Shown: piece by piece, positions 33,837 through 43,456 of the stretch
Layout: each line of letters starts with the position of its first letter
Numbering within the stretch: position 1 is the stretch's first letter
NCBI RefSeq assembly: GCF_008630495.1
Contig: NZ_VWOJ01000003.1
Span: 1 to 64,000 of the forward strand
Source: Alkalicaulis satelles
GTDB taxonomy: Bacteria; Pseudomonadota; Alphaproteobacteria; Caulobacterales; Maricaulaceae
Direction of reading: 5' to 3'
Length of the DNA: 64,000 bases
Translations under genes and position numbers: made by a program
Notes under the pieces: model-generated
The model's input: the letters and a program-made list of their open reading frames with translations, nothing else
What the model was told of the DNA's origin: nothing
Database searches by the model: none

Positions 33837-34478
33837 TCACCCGCCCAGAAGCGCGCCGCGTATGCCGTCAAAGATGAACTGGGCGGCGAGCGCGGCCAGG
33901 ATCACACCCAGAATGCGCGTGATCATCGCCGCGATGGTGTCGCCCATGAGCTTCATCACCGGGCCGATCATCAGGAATACCAGAAGACAGATCAGCAGAT
34001 TGGCGCCGAGCCCGATCAGCACCGAGATCTGAGCGCCTGCTGAGTCCGACTGGGACATGAACAGCATGATGGAGGCGATGGCGCCAGGGCCGGCGATCAT
34101 GGGGATCGCCATGGGGAAGACGGAAATGTCTTCATGTTCGTGATCTTCGCCTGACAATTTTTCGGCGCGCTCCTCGCGGCGCTTGGTGCGCTTTTCAAAG
34201 ATCATGTCGAGCGCGATGAGGAAGAGCAGCACGCCGCCCGCCGCACGGAACGCGTCCAGGCTGATATGCAGCGCGCCCAGCAGCCACTCCCCGCCATAGG
34301 CGAAGCCCACCAGCACCAGCGTGGCGATGGCCACCGACTTGATGGCCATTTTCGTACGGTGCTTCTGGCTCGCGCCATCGGTCAGCCCTGCGAAGATGGG
34401 CGCCACGCCCGGCACGTCGATCACCACGAAAAACGTGACGAAGGCCGCCGTCATGAGAGCGAAATCGAAAAATTCCAT
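33837..34478 (-). CDS. MarC family integral membrane protein
   Basis: 213 residues with six hydrophobic segments. The N-terminus (FVTFFVVIDVPGVAPIFAGLT) and the central FPMAIPMIAGPGAIASIMLF are the MarC/UPF0056 signatures. A charged cytoplasmic loop (KRTKRREERAEKLSGEDHEHE) separates the two halves. The family is annotated as possible small-molecule transporters; a role in antibiotic resistance is not supported for MarC. GGAG precedes the ATG. Confidence 0.92.
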   Translation of the reverse strand: MEFFDFALMTAAFVTFFVVIDVPGVAPIFAGLTDGASQKHRTKMAIKSVAIATLVLVGFAYGGEWLLGALHISLDAFRAAGGVLLFLIALDMIFEKRTKRREERAEKLSGEDHEHEDISVFPMAIPMIAGPGAIASIMLFMSQSDSAGAQISVLIGLGANLLICLLVFLMIGPVMKLMGDTIAAMITRILGVILAALAAQFIFDGIRGALLGG

Positions 34479-34587
34479 GTCCAGGCTCCGCCAAGGGGAG
34501 AAATCGGTGAGAGGCCTGTATCAGATGGCGCCGGTCCGTGCGAGGGCGTGTCCGCGCAGAACCGGCTTGCGCAAATGAGGGCGCGCC

Positions 34588-35088
34588 TCAGAACGGCTCG
34601 CCCGAGGAGGGCGGCGGCGCCATGGGCGGGGGTGCAGGGCTGGTCTCCTCGACCTTCTTGAGCGGAAAGCGCGCCTTGAGATCACCGCTGACCAGCGTGT
34701 GATCAAAGCGGAAATCCTCCACCCTGTCACGCAGTTCGCGCGGGGCGCGCCCGTCCTTGCTGGCGTCGATGGCGCGATAAAGCGCATACAGGCGCAAATA
34801 CGCCTTGTCGTCGCGCGACAGGCTGGTGTCGTCCAGGCCGTCGCACACGAGCATGAGCTTTTCCAGGCCCGGGCGGCGCTTGCCGGCGGCCAGATCAATC
34901 ACGGCGGAGGCCATCAACGGCTTCCAGCCGCCATCGGCCAGAGCGATTTTCTTCGGCGCCGCCGACAGCTCGCGGCGCGCACGCGCCATATCGCCCGCCG
35001 CAAGCGCCTCCAGGGCGTGGTCGGCGGCCTCGCTGGCCAGGCGCATCTCGTCCCGGCGGCGCTGGGCCGCCTTGTCACCGCCAAACAT
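34588..35088 (-). CDS. Hypothetical protein, helical/TPR-like, after the pilus operon
   Basis: 166 residues from the ATG at 35088, chosen for its strong GGGAGGAA; an upstream in-frame ATG gives an unlikely Pro-rich leader. The first 100 residues are Ala-rich paired helices (SEAADHALEALAAGDMARARREL then AVIDLAAGKRRPGLEKL), resembling tetratricopeptide repeats. The tail is proline-rich (PAPPPMAPPPSS). It follows tadC by 100 bp on the same strand, where TadD-like TPR proteins often occur, but I cannot show that it is one. Confidence 0.65.
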   Translation of the reverse strand: MFGGDKAAQRRRDEMRLASEAADHALEALAAGDMARARRELSAAPKKIALADGGWKPLMASAVIDLAAGKRRPGLEKLMLVCDGLDDTSLSRDDKAYLRLYALYRAIDASKDGRAPRELRDRVEDFRFDHTLVSGDLKARFPLKKVEETSPAPPPMAPPPSSGEPF

Positions 35089-35187
35089 GGCGCGGGTTCC
35101 TCCCGCTGGATAGGGATCGTGAGGCGGCACCCTAGCGCCAATCACAGCGCAGGCGAAAGGGGCTTGAGCGCCCGCAAGGGCTTTGGC

Positions 35188-36159
35188 CTACATGTTCTGA
35201 TAATTGAGCGCCGCCGGCCCCATGATCACAAGGAACAGCACCGGCAGGAAGAACACGATCATCGGCACGGTCAGCTTGGCGGGCAGGGCGGCGGCCTTCT
35301 TCTCGGCTGCGCTCATGCGCATATCCCTGTTTTCCTTGGCCATGACCCGCAAGGCCTGGCCCAGCGGCGTGCCATAGCGTTCCGCCTGGATCAGGGCGGT
35401 GGCCACCGCCTTCACGCCGGGATGGCCGGTGCGCGCAGCGAGATTTTCATAGGCAAGGCGCCGCTCCTGGAGATAGGCCAGCTCGGCATTGGTCAGGGAC
35501 AATTCCTCGGCCAGCTCGATGGAGCTCGACCCGATCTCGCCAGCGACCTTCTGGAACGCCGCCTCGATGGACATGCCCGCCTCCACGCAGATCAGGAGCA
35601 GATCGAGCGCATCGGGAAAGGCCTGCATGATGGACTCGCGGCGCTTCTGGCCGATATTGGACAGGTAAAGCGCAGGCGCATAATAGCCCAGCACCGCCGA
35701 TCCCATGGCGATGGTCAGGCGCTGCATGCCGGTCAGGTCGAAATCATTGACGAAGAACAGATACAGCGCGGCCACCGCAAACAGGATGAAAGGCATCACG
35801 AAGCGCGCGAAATAGAAGGCGAAGACCGGTCCCTGCCCGCGCATGCCAGCCTGGATCAGCTTGGTCTTCAGATTGGGGTCTTCGAGCAGTTTCTGCAGGT
35901 TGAGGCTTTCCACCACCTTGCGGAACGGGCTGCGCGTGTCCTTGCCGCGCAGGCCCGAAGCTTTCTCCCGCTCGAGGGCCTCGCGCGACTTGCGCCGCAA
36001 CTCTTCGCGCCGGTTGGCCACCTGCTTCATGCGCTTGGACAGATTGTCCGACTTCATGGACGGCGCCGACAGGGTCAGCACGGTGGCGAACACCAGGACA
36101 GCGGCGATCACCGCGAACAGGTTCTGCGGCTGGGTGATCCATTCGGCGAATGCGGTCAT
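35188..36159 (-). CDS. tadC: TadC, pilus inner-membrane platform protein
   Basis: 323 residues. A T2SSF domain (about 175-300) contains FPDALDLLLICVEAGMSIEAAFQKVA in outline, flanked by transmembrane segments at about 15-30, 105-135 and 295-320. With TadB it forms the inner-membrane platform of the Flp/Tad pilus. An Arg/Lys-rich segment (38-80) is cytoplasmic. Last member of the leftward cpaB-tadC block. Confidence 0.93.
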   Translation of the reverse strand: MTAFAEWITQPQNLFAVIAAVLVFATVLTLSAPSMKSDNLSKRMKQVANRREELRRKSREALEREKASGLRGKDTRSPFRKVVESLNLQKLLEDPNLKTKLIQAGMRGQGPVFAFYFARFVMPFILFAVAALYLFFVNDFDLTGMQRLTIAMGSAVLGYYAPALYLSNIGQKRRESIMQAFPDALDLLLICVEAGMSIEAAFQKVAGEIGSSSIELAEELSLTNAELAYLQERRLAYENLAARTGHPGVKAVATALIQAERYGTPLGQALRVMAKENRDMRMSAAEKKAAALPAKLTVPMIVFFLPVLFLVIMGPAALNYQNM

Positions 36160-36172
36160 GTGCGCCTCCGCC

Positions 36173-37165
36173 TCACATTTTGAAATTGATCATGCCGCGC
36201 ATGACCATGATGCCGATGCCCATCCACATGACCCCGCCCATCAAGAGGAGCTGGCCAATCGGGGTGGTGAAAAGCGGCGCCATATAGGACGGCGACATCA
36301 CCGAGACCATGCCGGCGACAGCCGGCGGCAAGGAGCCGATGATGAAGGCCGACGCCTTGGCTTCCGAGGACAGGGCCGCGACCTTCTCGCGCATCATCTT
36401 GCGCGCACGCAGCACGGCTGAGAGATTGCCCAGCGCTTCGGAGAGATTGCCGCCGGTCTTTTGCTGGATGACCAGCACGATCATGAAAAACGACAGCTCC
36501 GGCAGGGGCATGCGGGCCATCATCCGGCGCAGCCCCTCATCAAGCTCAACGCCGACCTGAACGCCTTCCACCAGCAACTGGAACTCCTGGCGCACCGGGC
36601 TTTCGGCCTCGCGGGCGATGACTTTGAGGCACTCATTGAGCGGCAGGCCGGACTTGATGCCGCGGGTGATGATGTCCAGCGCATCAGCGAAATGGGATGT
36701 GAATTGCGCCTGACGCCGCTTGCGCATCATGCCCAGCACCCAGCGCGGCAGGCCCAGCCCGGCGACAAAGCCCACCGCCAGCGCCATCAGAATGTGCAGC
36801 CCGGCGGCCATGATCGCCAGCGCCCCGCCCGCCCCCAGCGCAGCGGAAGCGAGCCAGAACTGAACCGGGGTGGCCTTCAGCCCGGCCTGCTCCAGGCGCG
36901 CTTTCAGGGTCAGGGATTTCTTGCGTTCCGCCTTCTGGCGGTCCTCGAGATCTTTCAGGGTTTCCTGGATCTGCTTGCGCTTCTGAGCGGCGCTGTCGAG
37001 CGCGGCCACTTTGCGCGCCCCGCGCCTGACCGGCTCGCCCACCGCAACAGCCATGCGCGATTTGCGCGCCTTGCCCGTATCGCCCGGGACCAGGGCGAAG
37101 CCGGCGGCGGCCACCGCCACGAAGGCGCAGACCGCAGCCAGGATGAAGGCGGCGTCGCCCCCCAT
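36173..37165 (-). CDS. tadB: TadB, pilus inner-membrane platform protein
   Basis: 330 residues from the ATG at 37165, which has GGAGG upstream and lies 4 bp after the cpaF stop; a longer frame to 37255 overlaps cpaF and has no support. TM segment 5-25, a Lys/Arg-rich linker (70-100), then a T2SSF domain with FADALDIITRGIKSGLPLNECLKVIA in outline and QQKTGGNLSEALGNLSAVLRAR. It works with TadC and the CpaF ATPase. Confidence 0.93.
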   Translation of the reverse strand: MGGDAAFILAAVCAFVAVAAAGFALVPGDTGKARKSRMAVAVGEPVRRGARKVAALDSAAQKRKQIQETLKDLEDRQKAERKKSLTLKARLEQAGLKATPVQFWLASAALGAGGALAIMAAGLHILMALAVGFVAGLGLPRWVLGMMRKRRQAQFTSHFADALDIITRGIKSGLPLNECLKVIAREAESPVRQEFQLLVEGVQVGVELDEGLRRMMARMPLPELSFFMIVLVIQQKTGGNLSEALGNLSAVLRARKMMREKVAALSSEAKASAFIIGSLPPAVAGMVSVMSPSYMAPLFTTPIGQLLLMGGVMWMGIGIMVMRGMINFKM

Positions 37166-37169
37166 GATC

Positions 37170-38693
37170 TCAAGCCTCCGCCGCGTCGAGCGCTTCGGCC
37201 AGCGCCTGCTCCAGGCCGAAATAGCGCGCCCGGTCCCAGAAATTGGGCCGCGCAATGCCGGTGGAGACGTGACGCCCGGTGATATTGCCGTCCGCGTCTT
37301 CGCCGGTGATCTCGTACAGGAACAGGTCCTGGGTGATGATCACATCGCCTTCCATCCCCAGCACTTCGGTGATGTGGGTGATCTTGCGCGTGCCGTCGCG
37401 CAGGCGCGCGGCCTGGACGATCACATCGATGGAGCCCGAGATCATCTCGCGGATGGTCTTGGTGGGCAGGTTATAGCCGCCCATGGTGATCATGGATTCA
37501 ATCCGCGAGAGCGCCTCGCGCGGGCTGTTGGCGTGCAGCGTGCCCATGGACCCGTCATGGCCGGTATTCATGGCCTGCAACAGGTCGAAGGCTTCCGGGC
37601 CGCGCACCTCGCCCACGATGATGCGCTCGGGGCGCATGCGCAGGCAGTTCTTGACCAGATCGCGCATGGTCACCTGGCCCTGGCCCTCCAGATTGGGCGG
37701 GCGGGTTTCCAGGCGCACCACATGGGGCTGCTGAAGCTGCAGCTCGGCCGCGTCCTCACAGGTGATGATGCGCTCTTCCTCGCCGATGAAGCCGGTCAGG
37801 CAATTGAGGAGCGTGGTCTTGCCCGAGCCCGTGCCGCCCGAGATCAGCACATTGGCCCGGCAGGCCCCGATAATCTCGAGAATCCGCGCGCCTTCGGGCG
37901 AGATGGAGCCGAACTCCACCAGGTTGGAGAGCTTGAGCTTGTCTTTCTTGAATTTGCGGATGGTCAGGGTCGGCCCGTCCAGCGCCAGCGGCGGCGCGAT
38001 GACGTTGACCCGGCTGCCATCGGCCAGGCGCGCATCGCAGATCGGCGAGCTTTCATCCACGCGCCGGCCCACCTGGGACACGATGCGCTGGCAGATATTC
38101 ATCAGCTGGCCGTTATCGCGGAAGCGGATATTGGTCTTCTTGACCCGGCCATTGACCTCGATGAACACATGGCCCGAGCCATTGACCATGATGTCGGCGA
38201 TGTCGTCGCGCGCCAGCAGCGGCTCAAGCGGGCCATAGCCCAGAACATCATTACAGATATCCTGAAGCAGCTGTTCCTGCTCGGCGATGGACATGGCCAC
38301 GTTCTTGATCGAGATGATCTCGGTGACGATATCGCGGATCTCGTCCGCCGCGGTGGCGTTGTCCAGGCGCGCCAGCTGGCTGAGATCGATGGTGTCGATC
38401 AGCGCGTTGAAGATCGTGGTCTTGATCGCATAGTACTCGGTCGAGCGCTCGGCGCCGACGCGTTCAGTCTCCTGCGCCTTGCGCCGGGCCGGAGCCGGCT
38501 TCATCTCGGCGCGCGGGCGGGCGGGCGCCGCAGCAGGCGCGGGCGCTGGCGCTGGCGCTGGACGGGGCGCAGCCGGTTCAGGCGCAGGCGCGCGCTCGCG
38601 CACCGCCACATCCGCCCCGGCCGGGGGGCGGGCGGCGGCGGACCCGAAGGATTTGGGGCCGTCAGATGATCCGGGCGGGCGCTTTCCGAACAT
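37170..38693 (-). CDS. cpaF: CpaF/TadA, pilus assembly ATPase
   Basis: 507 residues. Walker A is GGTGSGKTT (286-294). The Asp-box and Walker B regions ([36 protein letters not shown]) define a type II/IV secretion ATPase of the TadA class. Residues 22-70 are an unusually long Ala/Pro tract ([13 protein letters not shown]) before the usual N-terminal domain. It powers Flp pilus extension and probably retraction. It lies between cpaE and tadB. Confidence 0.96.
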   Translation of the reverse strand: MFGKRPPGSSDGPKSFGSAAARPPAGADVAVRERAPAPEPAAPRPAPAPAPAPAAAPARPRAEMKPAPARRKAQETERVGAERSTEYYAIKTTIFNALIDTIDLSQLARLDNATAADEIRDIVTEIISIKNVAMSIAEQEQLLQDICNDVLGYGPLEPLLARDDIADIMVNGSGHVFIEVNGRVKKTNIRFRDNGQLMNICQRIVSQVGRRVDESSPICDARLADGSRVNVIAPPLALDGPTLTIRKFKKDKLKLSNLVEFGSISPEGARILEIIGACRANVLISGGTGSGKTTLLNCLTGFIGEEERIITCEDAAELQLQQPHVVRLETRPPNLEGQGQVTMRDLVKNCLRMRPERIIVGEVRGPEAFDLLQAMNTGHDGSMGTLHANSPREALSRIESMITMGGYNLPTKTIREMISGSIDVIVQAARLRDGTRKITHITEVLGMEGDVIITQDLFLYEITGEDADGNITGRHVSTGIARPNFWDRARYFGLEQALAEALDAAEA

Positions 38694-38704
38694 GGCGCGG
38701 AGCT

Positions 38705-40324
38705 TCAGCCTTTCGAGAACAGGGAGCCAAACAGGGATTTGCGGCGCGCCGGCGCAGGCGACCGCCCGGCCAGCAGGCTGGCCAGATGGGCGAAGCCCTC
38801 GGCAGGCCGGGACTTGGGATCGACCTCGCCGATCATCTGGCCGTTATTGGCCGCCTTGCCGAACAGGGCCGGGTCAAACGGCAGCACCAGCAGCGGCGCA
38901 GCGCCCAGCGCATCGGCGAAATCCTTCAGCGGAATGTCGGGTTTCTTGGGGCATCCGGCCATATTGACCACCACTTTGGGCGGTTCGTCATTGGGCCGGG
39001 CCTGGCGCACCAGATCGAACAGGTTCTTGGCGTTGCGCAGACAAGCCAGATCGGGCGTCACCGTGACGATCACCTGATCCGCAGACAACAGGGTGCGGCG
39101 CACCCAGGGGCTCCAGGCGTGAGGCACGTCCAGCGTCACGAAGGGCGCCTGGCGGCGCACCTTTTCCAGCACCTGATCGAAGGCTTCCGGGTCGAAATCC
39201 CAGTCGCTTTCCAACGTGGCCGGGGCCGAGAAAAGGGACAATCGCTCGGTGCATTTCACCAATAGCCGGTCCAGTAGCGCGTCATCCAGCCGGTCGGGCT
39301 GAGCCAGCGCCTCAGCGATGGTCTGGGCCGGGTCCTGGTTGAAATCCAGGCCCGCCGTGCCGAAAGACAGGTCCAGATCCACCAGTACGGCGTCGCTCTG
39401 AAGCGACTCGGTGAGGTGCCAGGAGACATTGTGCGCCACAGTGGACGAGCCCACTCCGCCCTTGGCGCCCACAAAGGCCAGCGCGCGGCCGGCGAAGGGC
39501 GCATCGGGGTCAAGGAACAATCCGGCGATGGTCTTGATCAGGTGCAGGGGCGACATGGGCGGGACGAGATATTCGCTCACCCCCCGGCGCATCAGCTCGC
39601 GATAGAGGGAGATGTCATTGGCCGCGCCAATGATCACCACCTTGGTGTCCGCATCACAGACGCTCGCCAACTCGTCGAGCTGGGCGAACAATTCGCGCCC
39701 GCGCATGCCGGTTTCGACAATCAGCAATTCGGGCGTCTGGGCGTCATGGAAGCGCTCGATAGCGCTGGCCAGCCCGCCCAGCTCCACCGTCAGGTGGGCG
39801 CGTGACAGACGCCGGTCCGCACCGGCGCGATGGATCAGCTGGCCAGTCTCGGGGCGCTCGCAGAAGGCCTGGATGGCGATGCGCGGCACGGGCTGATGCA
39901 ACAGCGCTGCATCCTCCTCACCGTCCACCTCGCCATAAAGCCCGCCCTCAACGGCGGCCAGGCTCGGCGCTGCGCGCGCGGGCGCCGGCGCCGGTGAAAC
40001 AGGCTGGGCCGGTGAGGCAGGCTGTGCGCTAGCCGGTGCAGCAAAGTCTGCATCAAGCTCAAGCCGGTCCTCTTGAGGCGCCTGATTGGCCTCGGCCAGA
40101 CGCGCGCCGAACGGACGCAATGCATCCCGGTCAGGCGCGGCGGCAGGGGCGGGCCTATGCGCTGCCGATGCGGACTCGTTCAAGTCCTCGCCCAGCATGC
40201 GCCGCTCAATGGAGTCAGCATCAAGGAAAGGGTCGTTGGCGTCGGCGATCTCCAGATCGGCGTCCAGGAACTCGTCCCCGGCCTCGAAGCTATCGTCGCG
40301 GAAGGCGTCGGCGTGACTGGCCAT
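38705..40324 (-). CDS. cpaE: CpaE/TadZ, pilus localisation ATPase
   Basis: 539 residues. An acidic then Ala/Pro-rich N-terminus (1-120) precedes a receiver-like domain (about 145-265, ending RRGVSEYLVPPMSPL) and a MinD-like ATPase domain. The P-loop is GAKGGVGSST (286-295), with Ser where MinD has the catalytic Lys-Thr pair, as in other CpaE/TadZ proteins. VDLDLSFGTAGLDFNQDPAQT continues the ATPase core. CpaE directs the secretin and pilus machinery to the pole. Confidence 0.93.
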   Translation of the reverse strand: MASHADAFRDDSFEAGDEFLDADLEIADANDPFLDADSIERRMLGEDLNESASAAHRPAPAAAPDRDALRPFGARLAEANQAPQEDRLELDADFAAPASAQPASPAQPVSPAPAPARAAPSLAAVEGGLYGEVDGEEDAALLHQPVPRIAIQAFCERPETGQLIHRAGADRRLSRAHLTVELGGLASAIERFHDAQTPELLIVETGMRGRELFAQLDELASVCDADTKVVIIGAANDISLYRELMRRGVSEYLVPPMSPLHLIKTIAGLFLDPDAPFAGRALAFVGAKGGVGSSTVAHNVSWHLTESLQSDAVLVDLDLSFGTAGLDFNQDPAQTIAEALAQPDRLDDALLDRLLVKCTERLSLFSAPATLESDWDFDPEAFDQVLEKVRRQAPFVTLDVPHAWSPWVRRTLLSADQVIVTVTPDLACLRNAKNLFDLVRQARPNDEPPKVVVNMAGCPKKPDIPLKDFADALGAAPLLVLPFDPALFGKAANNGQMIGEVDPKSRPAEGFAHLASLLAGRSPAPARRKSLFGSLFSKG

Positions 40325-40334
40325 GGATCGCCCC

Positions 40335-40994
40335 CTAATTTCCCACCGCGGTGGAGACTGTGCCGCTCTCTTCCGCGCTGCGCTGGCTGGACGTGGGCTG
40401 ACCCTGACGATAGCGCTCGATCACGACTTCACGGCGCGCCGCGTCAGACGCCTCCATGGTGCGCGCCGCCACCAGATCGCGCGGATCGGAAACCTGGGCG
40501 GCCAGATTGGCGGCTGTGGAGCAGCCAAACTCCGGCCAGGCGCGCCCTGGCGGCGCATTGCGCAGGTCCGGCCAGCTGCGGTCGCATACCGGCACGCTGG
40601 CCTGATAGCGGGTGAAGGAGAAGATGATCGGCGCGCCCGAACGCCCACGCGCATCATAAGCGCCGCCGGTTATGGCCCGCCAGTCCAGCCCATGGTCGAA
40701 CAGCTGGGCCCGGGCATCGGCGATCACGGCGATGGCCGCACCCCCGCCGGGCGAGTTCTGGGGATAGGAAATCACCAGCGGCCCATGACCGCGCGCCTTG
40801 TACTCGCTGGCCACCGCCGCGATCAGGTCCAGCTGCGCCCAGGTCAATCCGTTATCACGCGCGTCATAAGCCATTTCCACCCGTACGGTTTCCGGCACGG
40901 CGCTCGCCCGGGGCAGGGCGCGGGGCTCCTGGGACGCGCAGGCGCTCAGGACCGCAGCGACGACCAGGGCGGACAACACTCGAAAGGCAGTCAT
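40335..40994 (-). CDS. cpaD: CpaD, pilus assembly lipoprotein
   Basis: 219 residues from the ATG at 40994 (GGAG eight bases upstream; earlier GTG and ATG codons are too close to that site). Signal peptide with lipobox LSACAS. The body matches the CpaD family: YDARDNGLTWAQLDLIAAVASEYKARGHGPLVIS in outline, and FGCSTAANLAAQVSDPRDLVAAR near the end. It is an outer-membrane-associated component that supports the CpaC secretin. It lies between cpaC and cpaE. Confidence 0.92.
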   Translation of the reverse strand: MTAFRVLSALVVAAVLSACASQEPRALPRASAVPETVRVEMAYDARDNGLTWAQLDLIAAVASEYKARGHGPLVISYPQNSPGGGAAIAVIADARAQLFDHGLDWRAITGGAYDARGRSGAPIIFSFTRYQASVPVCDRSWPDLRNAPPGRAWPEFGCSTAANLAAQVSDPRDLVAARTMEASDAARREVVIERYRQGQPTSSQRSAEESGTVSTAVGN

Positions 40995-40999
40995 GACCA

Positions 41000-42481
41000 T
41001 CACTCCAGCACAAAGCCCACCGGGCCGGTCCAGCCGCGTCCGTCCACCCGCGCGCCCGGCGCGGCGTAGACGCGGTTCAGGCGCCCGAGGATCAGGTTTG
41101 AGGCCATCGAGGCGGCGGCGAAGCCCTCGCCGGGCTCTTCCAGCGCGCCCGGATTGACCGGATCGACCAGATAGGGGGTGACCAGCACCACCAGCTCGGT
41201 CTCGTTATTGGCGAAGTCGCGCGAGCGGAACAGCGAGCCCAGAACCGGCAAGCGTTCAATGCCCGGCACCGCGTCCATGGCCTGGCGCGTCTCTTCCTTG
41301 ATCAGGCCCGCAATCACCAGGCTGCCGCCCGAGGGCAGCTCCACCGTGGTCTGGGTGCGGTTGACGCTGAGCGCCGGGATGGTGATCCCGCCTGTCGTGC
41401 CGATCACATTGCCCTGGCCGTCAAACTGGGGCGTGGCGCCCAGCGAGATGGCGCCTTCATTGGACAGCTCGGACACCTCGGTGGAGATGCGCAGCGAGAT
41501 GCGCCCTTCCGACAGGACCACAGGCGTAAAGCCCAGACCCACGCCGAAGGGTTTGAATTCGATGGTGATATTGCCGTCACGATCGCGCCCGACCGGCACC
41601 GGGAACTCGCCGCCGGCCAGGAATTGCGCCGCCTCGCCGGAGATGGCGGTGATATTGGGCTCGGCCAGGGTGCGCACCAGCCCGATACGCTCCAGCGCGG
41701 TCAGGGTGGCGCCCAGGCGCGTATTGCCGCCCAGCGCATTGAGCAGGTCCATGCTGCCCGACAGACCGCCCAGCGAAGCGCCCGCCAGGCCGAAGGCGTT
41801 GTCGGTATTGATCCGGTTGACGGTGGGCGTAGCCCCGCCCGTGGACAGGTCGGCGGCCAGATTGACGCCCAGCTGGCGCACAATGGTGCGCTTCATTTCC
41901 ACGATGCGCACGCGCAGCATCACCTGCTCGCGCCCTTCAATAGCCAGGAAGGACACAACCTGGTCAGGATCATCAGCCCAGCGCCGGGCCACCTGCAGCG
42001 CCGCATCCGCCGCCGAGGCCGAGGGCACGGTCCCTGACAGGACGATATTGGCGTTCATGCTTTCGGCTTCGATGCGTCCGCCGGGCACGAACCGGGTCAG
42101 CGCCTCGCGCAGGCCCGCCATGTCGCGCTCCACACGCACGTCGAGATCCAGGATGATCTGGCCGTCCGCATCAAAGAAGAAAATATTCGTGCGCCCCACA
42201 GCCTGGCCCAGCAGCAAGGCCCGGCGCGGGGTGCGCACCACGGCGTCGGCGACGCTGTCATTGGCGACCATCACCTCGGCGGCGTCCACCGGCAGGTGCA
42301 AAACGGCGGCCTGTCCCAGCGGTAGGTCGAGACGTTCGGACACCCGGCCATCGCCGGGCTCGCGGATCACGATCTGCATGGTGTTGGCGCGCTCTGCAGG
42401 CGCCTGGGCCGCCAGGGCCGCTCCCGCGCTGGCGGCCAGCGCGGCCGTCAGTCCGATCAGCGTCTTCAGCAGGGTTCTCAT
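41000..42481 (-). CDS. cpaC: CpaC/RcpA, pilus secretin
   Basis: 493 residues with a signal peptide (to about 25, ALAAQ). An N-terminal domain (LDLPLGQAAVLHLPVDAAEVMVANDSVADAVV in outline) and a BON-like domain precede the secretin domain (about 230-430), which has LAEPNITAISGEAAQFLAGGEFPVPV and VELPSGGSLVIAGLI. It forms the outer-membrane pore for the Flp pilus. The stop overlap with cpaB (42478-42481) indicates coupling. Confidence 0.95.
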   Translation of the reverse strand: MRTLLKTLIGLTAALAASAGAALAAQAPAERANTMQIVIREPGDGRVSERLDLPLGQAAVLHLPVDAAEVMVANDSVADAVVRTPRRALLLGQAVGRTNIFFFDADGQIILDLDVRVERDMAGLREALTRFVPGGRIEAESMNANIVLSGTVPSASAADAALQVARRWADDPDQVVSFLAIEGREQVMLRVRIVEMKRTIVRQLGVNLAADLSTGGATPTVNRINTDNAFGLAGASLGGLSGSMDLLNALGGNTRLGATLTALERIGLVRTLAEPNITAISGEAAQFLAGGEFPVPVGRDRDGNITIEFKPFGVGLGFTPVVLSEGRISLRISTEVSELSNEGAISLGATPQFDGQGNVIGTTGGITIPALSVNRTQTTVELPSGGSLVIAGLIKEETRQAMDAVPGIERLPVLGSLFRSRDFANNETELVVLVTPYLVDPVNPGALEEPGEGFAAASMASNLILGRLNRVYAAPGARVDGRGWTGPVGFVLE

Positions 42482-43284
42482 GGCGCGCCTCCGCCCAGCG
42501 CCACGCGCTGTTCCTCGCCATAGCGGAACACCCGCACCACACGGCCCGAACGCTCTTCATCCGCGCCGTCGGGCAGGCGGGCGCCGCCTTCTGTGTCTGC
42601 AATAGAGCGCAGCGCCAGCGAGACCGTGCCCGAAGCCACCGCCATGGACACCGCCCGCGCCTGGCTGGGGGTCAGTTCCAGCGTGGCGGTGGAGCCCACC
42701 ACCGCGCCGTCACGCTCTTCGGAATGGCGCTGGTCGATGGCCAGCACGCGCACATTCTCCACCACGGTGCGGGTGGCGAAATTCTCGTTGGCCGGCAGGG
42801 TCACCAGGATGTCGACCCGGTCATTGGGCAGGATGAACCCGCCCGCGCCCGAGCGCGCCGAGATCGGCACCGCCACCGCGCGCATGCCCGGATCGATCAC
42901 TGCAGCCATGAAGCCGGCCTGTCCGGGCTGGACCAGGCGGCGCTCCAGAATGGGTTCGCCCGACACCATGGCTGAACGCGCCACTGCGCCGGTGAGCTGT
43001 TCGATGGCGTCTGCATGGCGCGCACGGGTGAGATAGCCTGGCGCCACCGCTTCATCCGGCCAGGGCGCCCAGCGGAAGGCGCTCGCATTGACCCGCTCGC
43101 CCGGTGCGATATCGCGCGCGGCCACCAGCACCCGCGCGGTCTCCACGCGCGGCGCGGGGGCGGGCTGCTCGCTGGCGGCGGGGGCAGGCGTTGCGGGGGG
43201 CTGCATGGCGCTGCGCACGAACACAGCCGCGCCCACGGCGGCGAGCCCTGCAACAGCGAGCACGATCAGACGCACGGCGTTCAT
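42478..43284 (-). CDS. cpaB: CpaB/RcpC, pilus assembly protein
   Basis: 268 residues from the ATG at 43284; a GTG three codons earlier sits too close to AAGGGG. One N-terminal transmembrane helix (about 2-24), a Pro-rich linker, a SAF domain (RVLVAARDIAPGERVNASAF, about 50-110) and a C-terminal RcpC domain (VDILVTL). Periplasmic partner of the CpaC secretin. First gene of the visible leftward operon; pilin and prepilin peptidase genes are not upstream of it. Confidence 0.93.
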   Translation of the reverse strand: MNAVRLIVLAVAGLAAVGAAVFVRSAMQPPATPAPAASEQPAPAPRVETARVLVAARDIAPGERVNASAFRWAPWPDEAVAPGYLTRARHADAIEQLTGAVARSAMVSGEPILERRLVQPGQAGFMAAVIDPGMRAVAVPISARSGAGGFILPNDRVDILVTLPANENFATRTVVENVRVLAIDQRHSEERDGAVVGSTATLELTPSQARAVSMAVASGTVSLALRSIADTEGGARLPDGADEERSGRVVRVFRYGEEQRVALGGGAP

Positions 43285-43397
43285 GACAGTCACGGCCCCT
43301 TTAAATCCATCTGGCGCGCAAACGGATGGCGCCTGACAGGGGATGTGACCGCGAAAACCTCAAAGCCGCGTTAATGCTTCAGAAGTTCGCAACCAGC

Positions 43398-43414
43398 GTA
43401 AACACGCGGTTGAC
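43398..43414 (-). promoter_or_regulatory. Weak CtrA-like box upstream of cpaB
   Basis: On the gene strand GTCAACCGCGTGTTTAC matches TTAA-N7-TTAA at six of eight positions and shares its ends with the fliF and sciP boxes. It is 114 bp before cpaB. On its own it would be unremarkable. Confidence 0.3.
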
Positions 43415-43456
43415 GCTGGCCGGCGCCCTCAAAGGGCCATAAGGGGCGGCGGGGCG

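Noticed and set aside
38535-38575. Short GGCGCTGGCGCTGGC-type repeat
   Set aside because: It simply encodes the Ala/Pro tract of CpaF and is not an independent repeat element.
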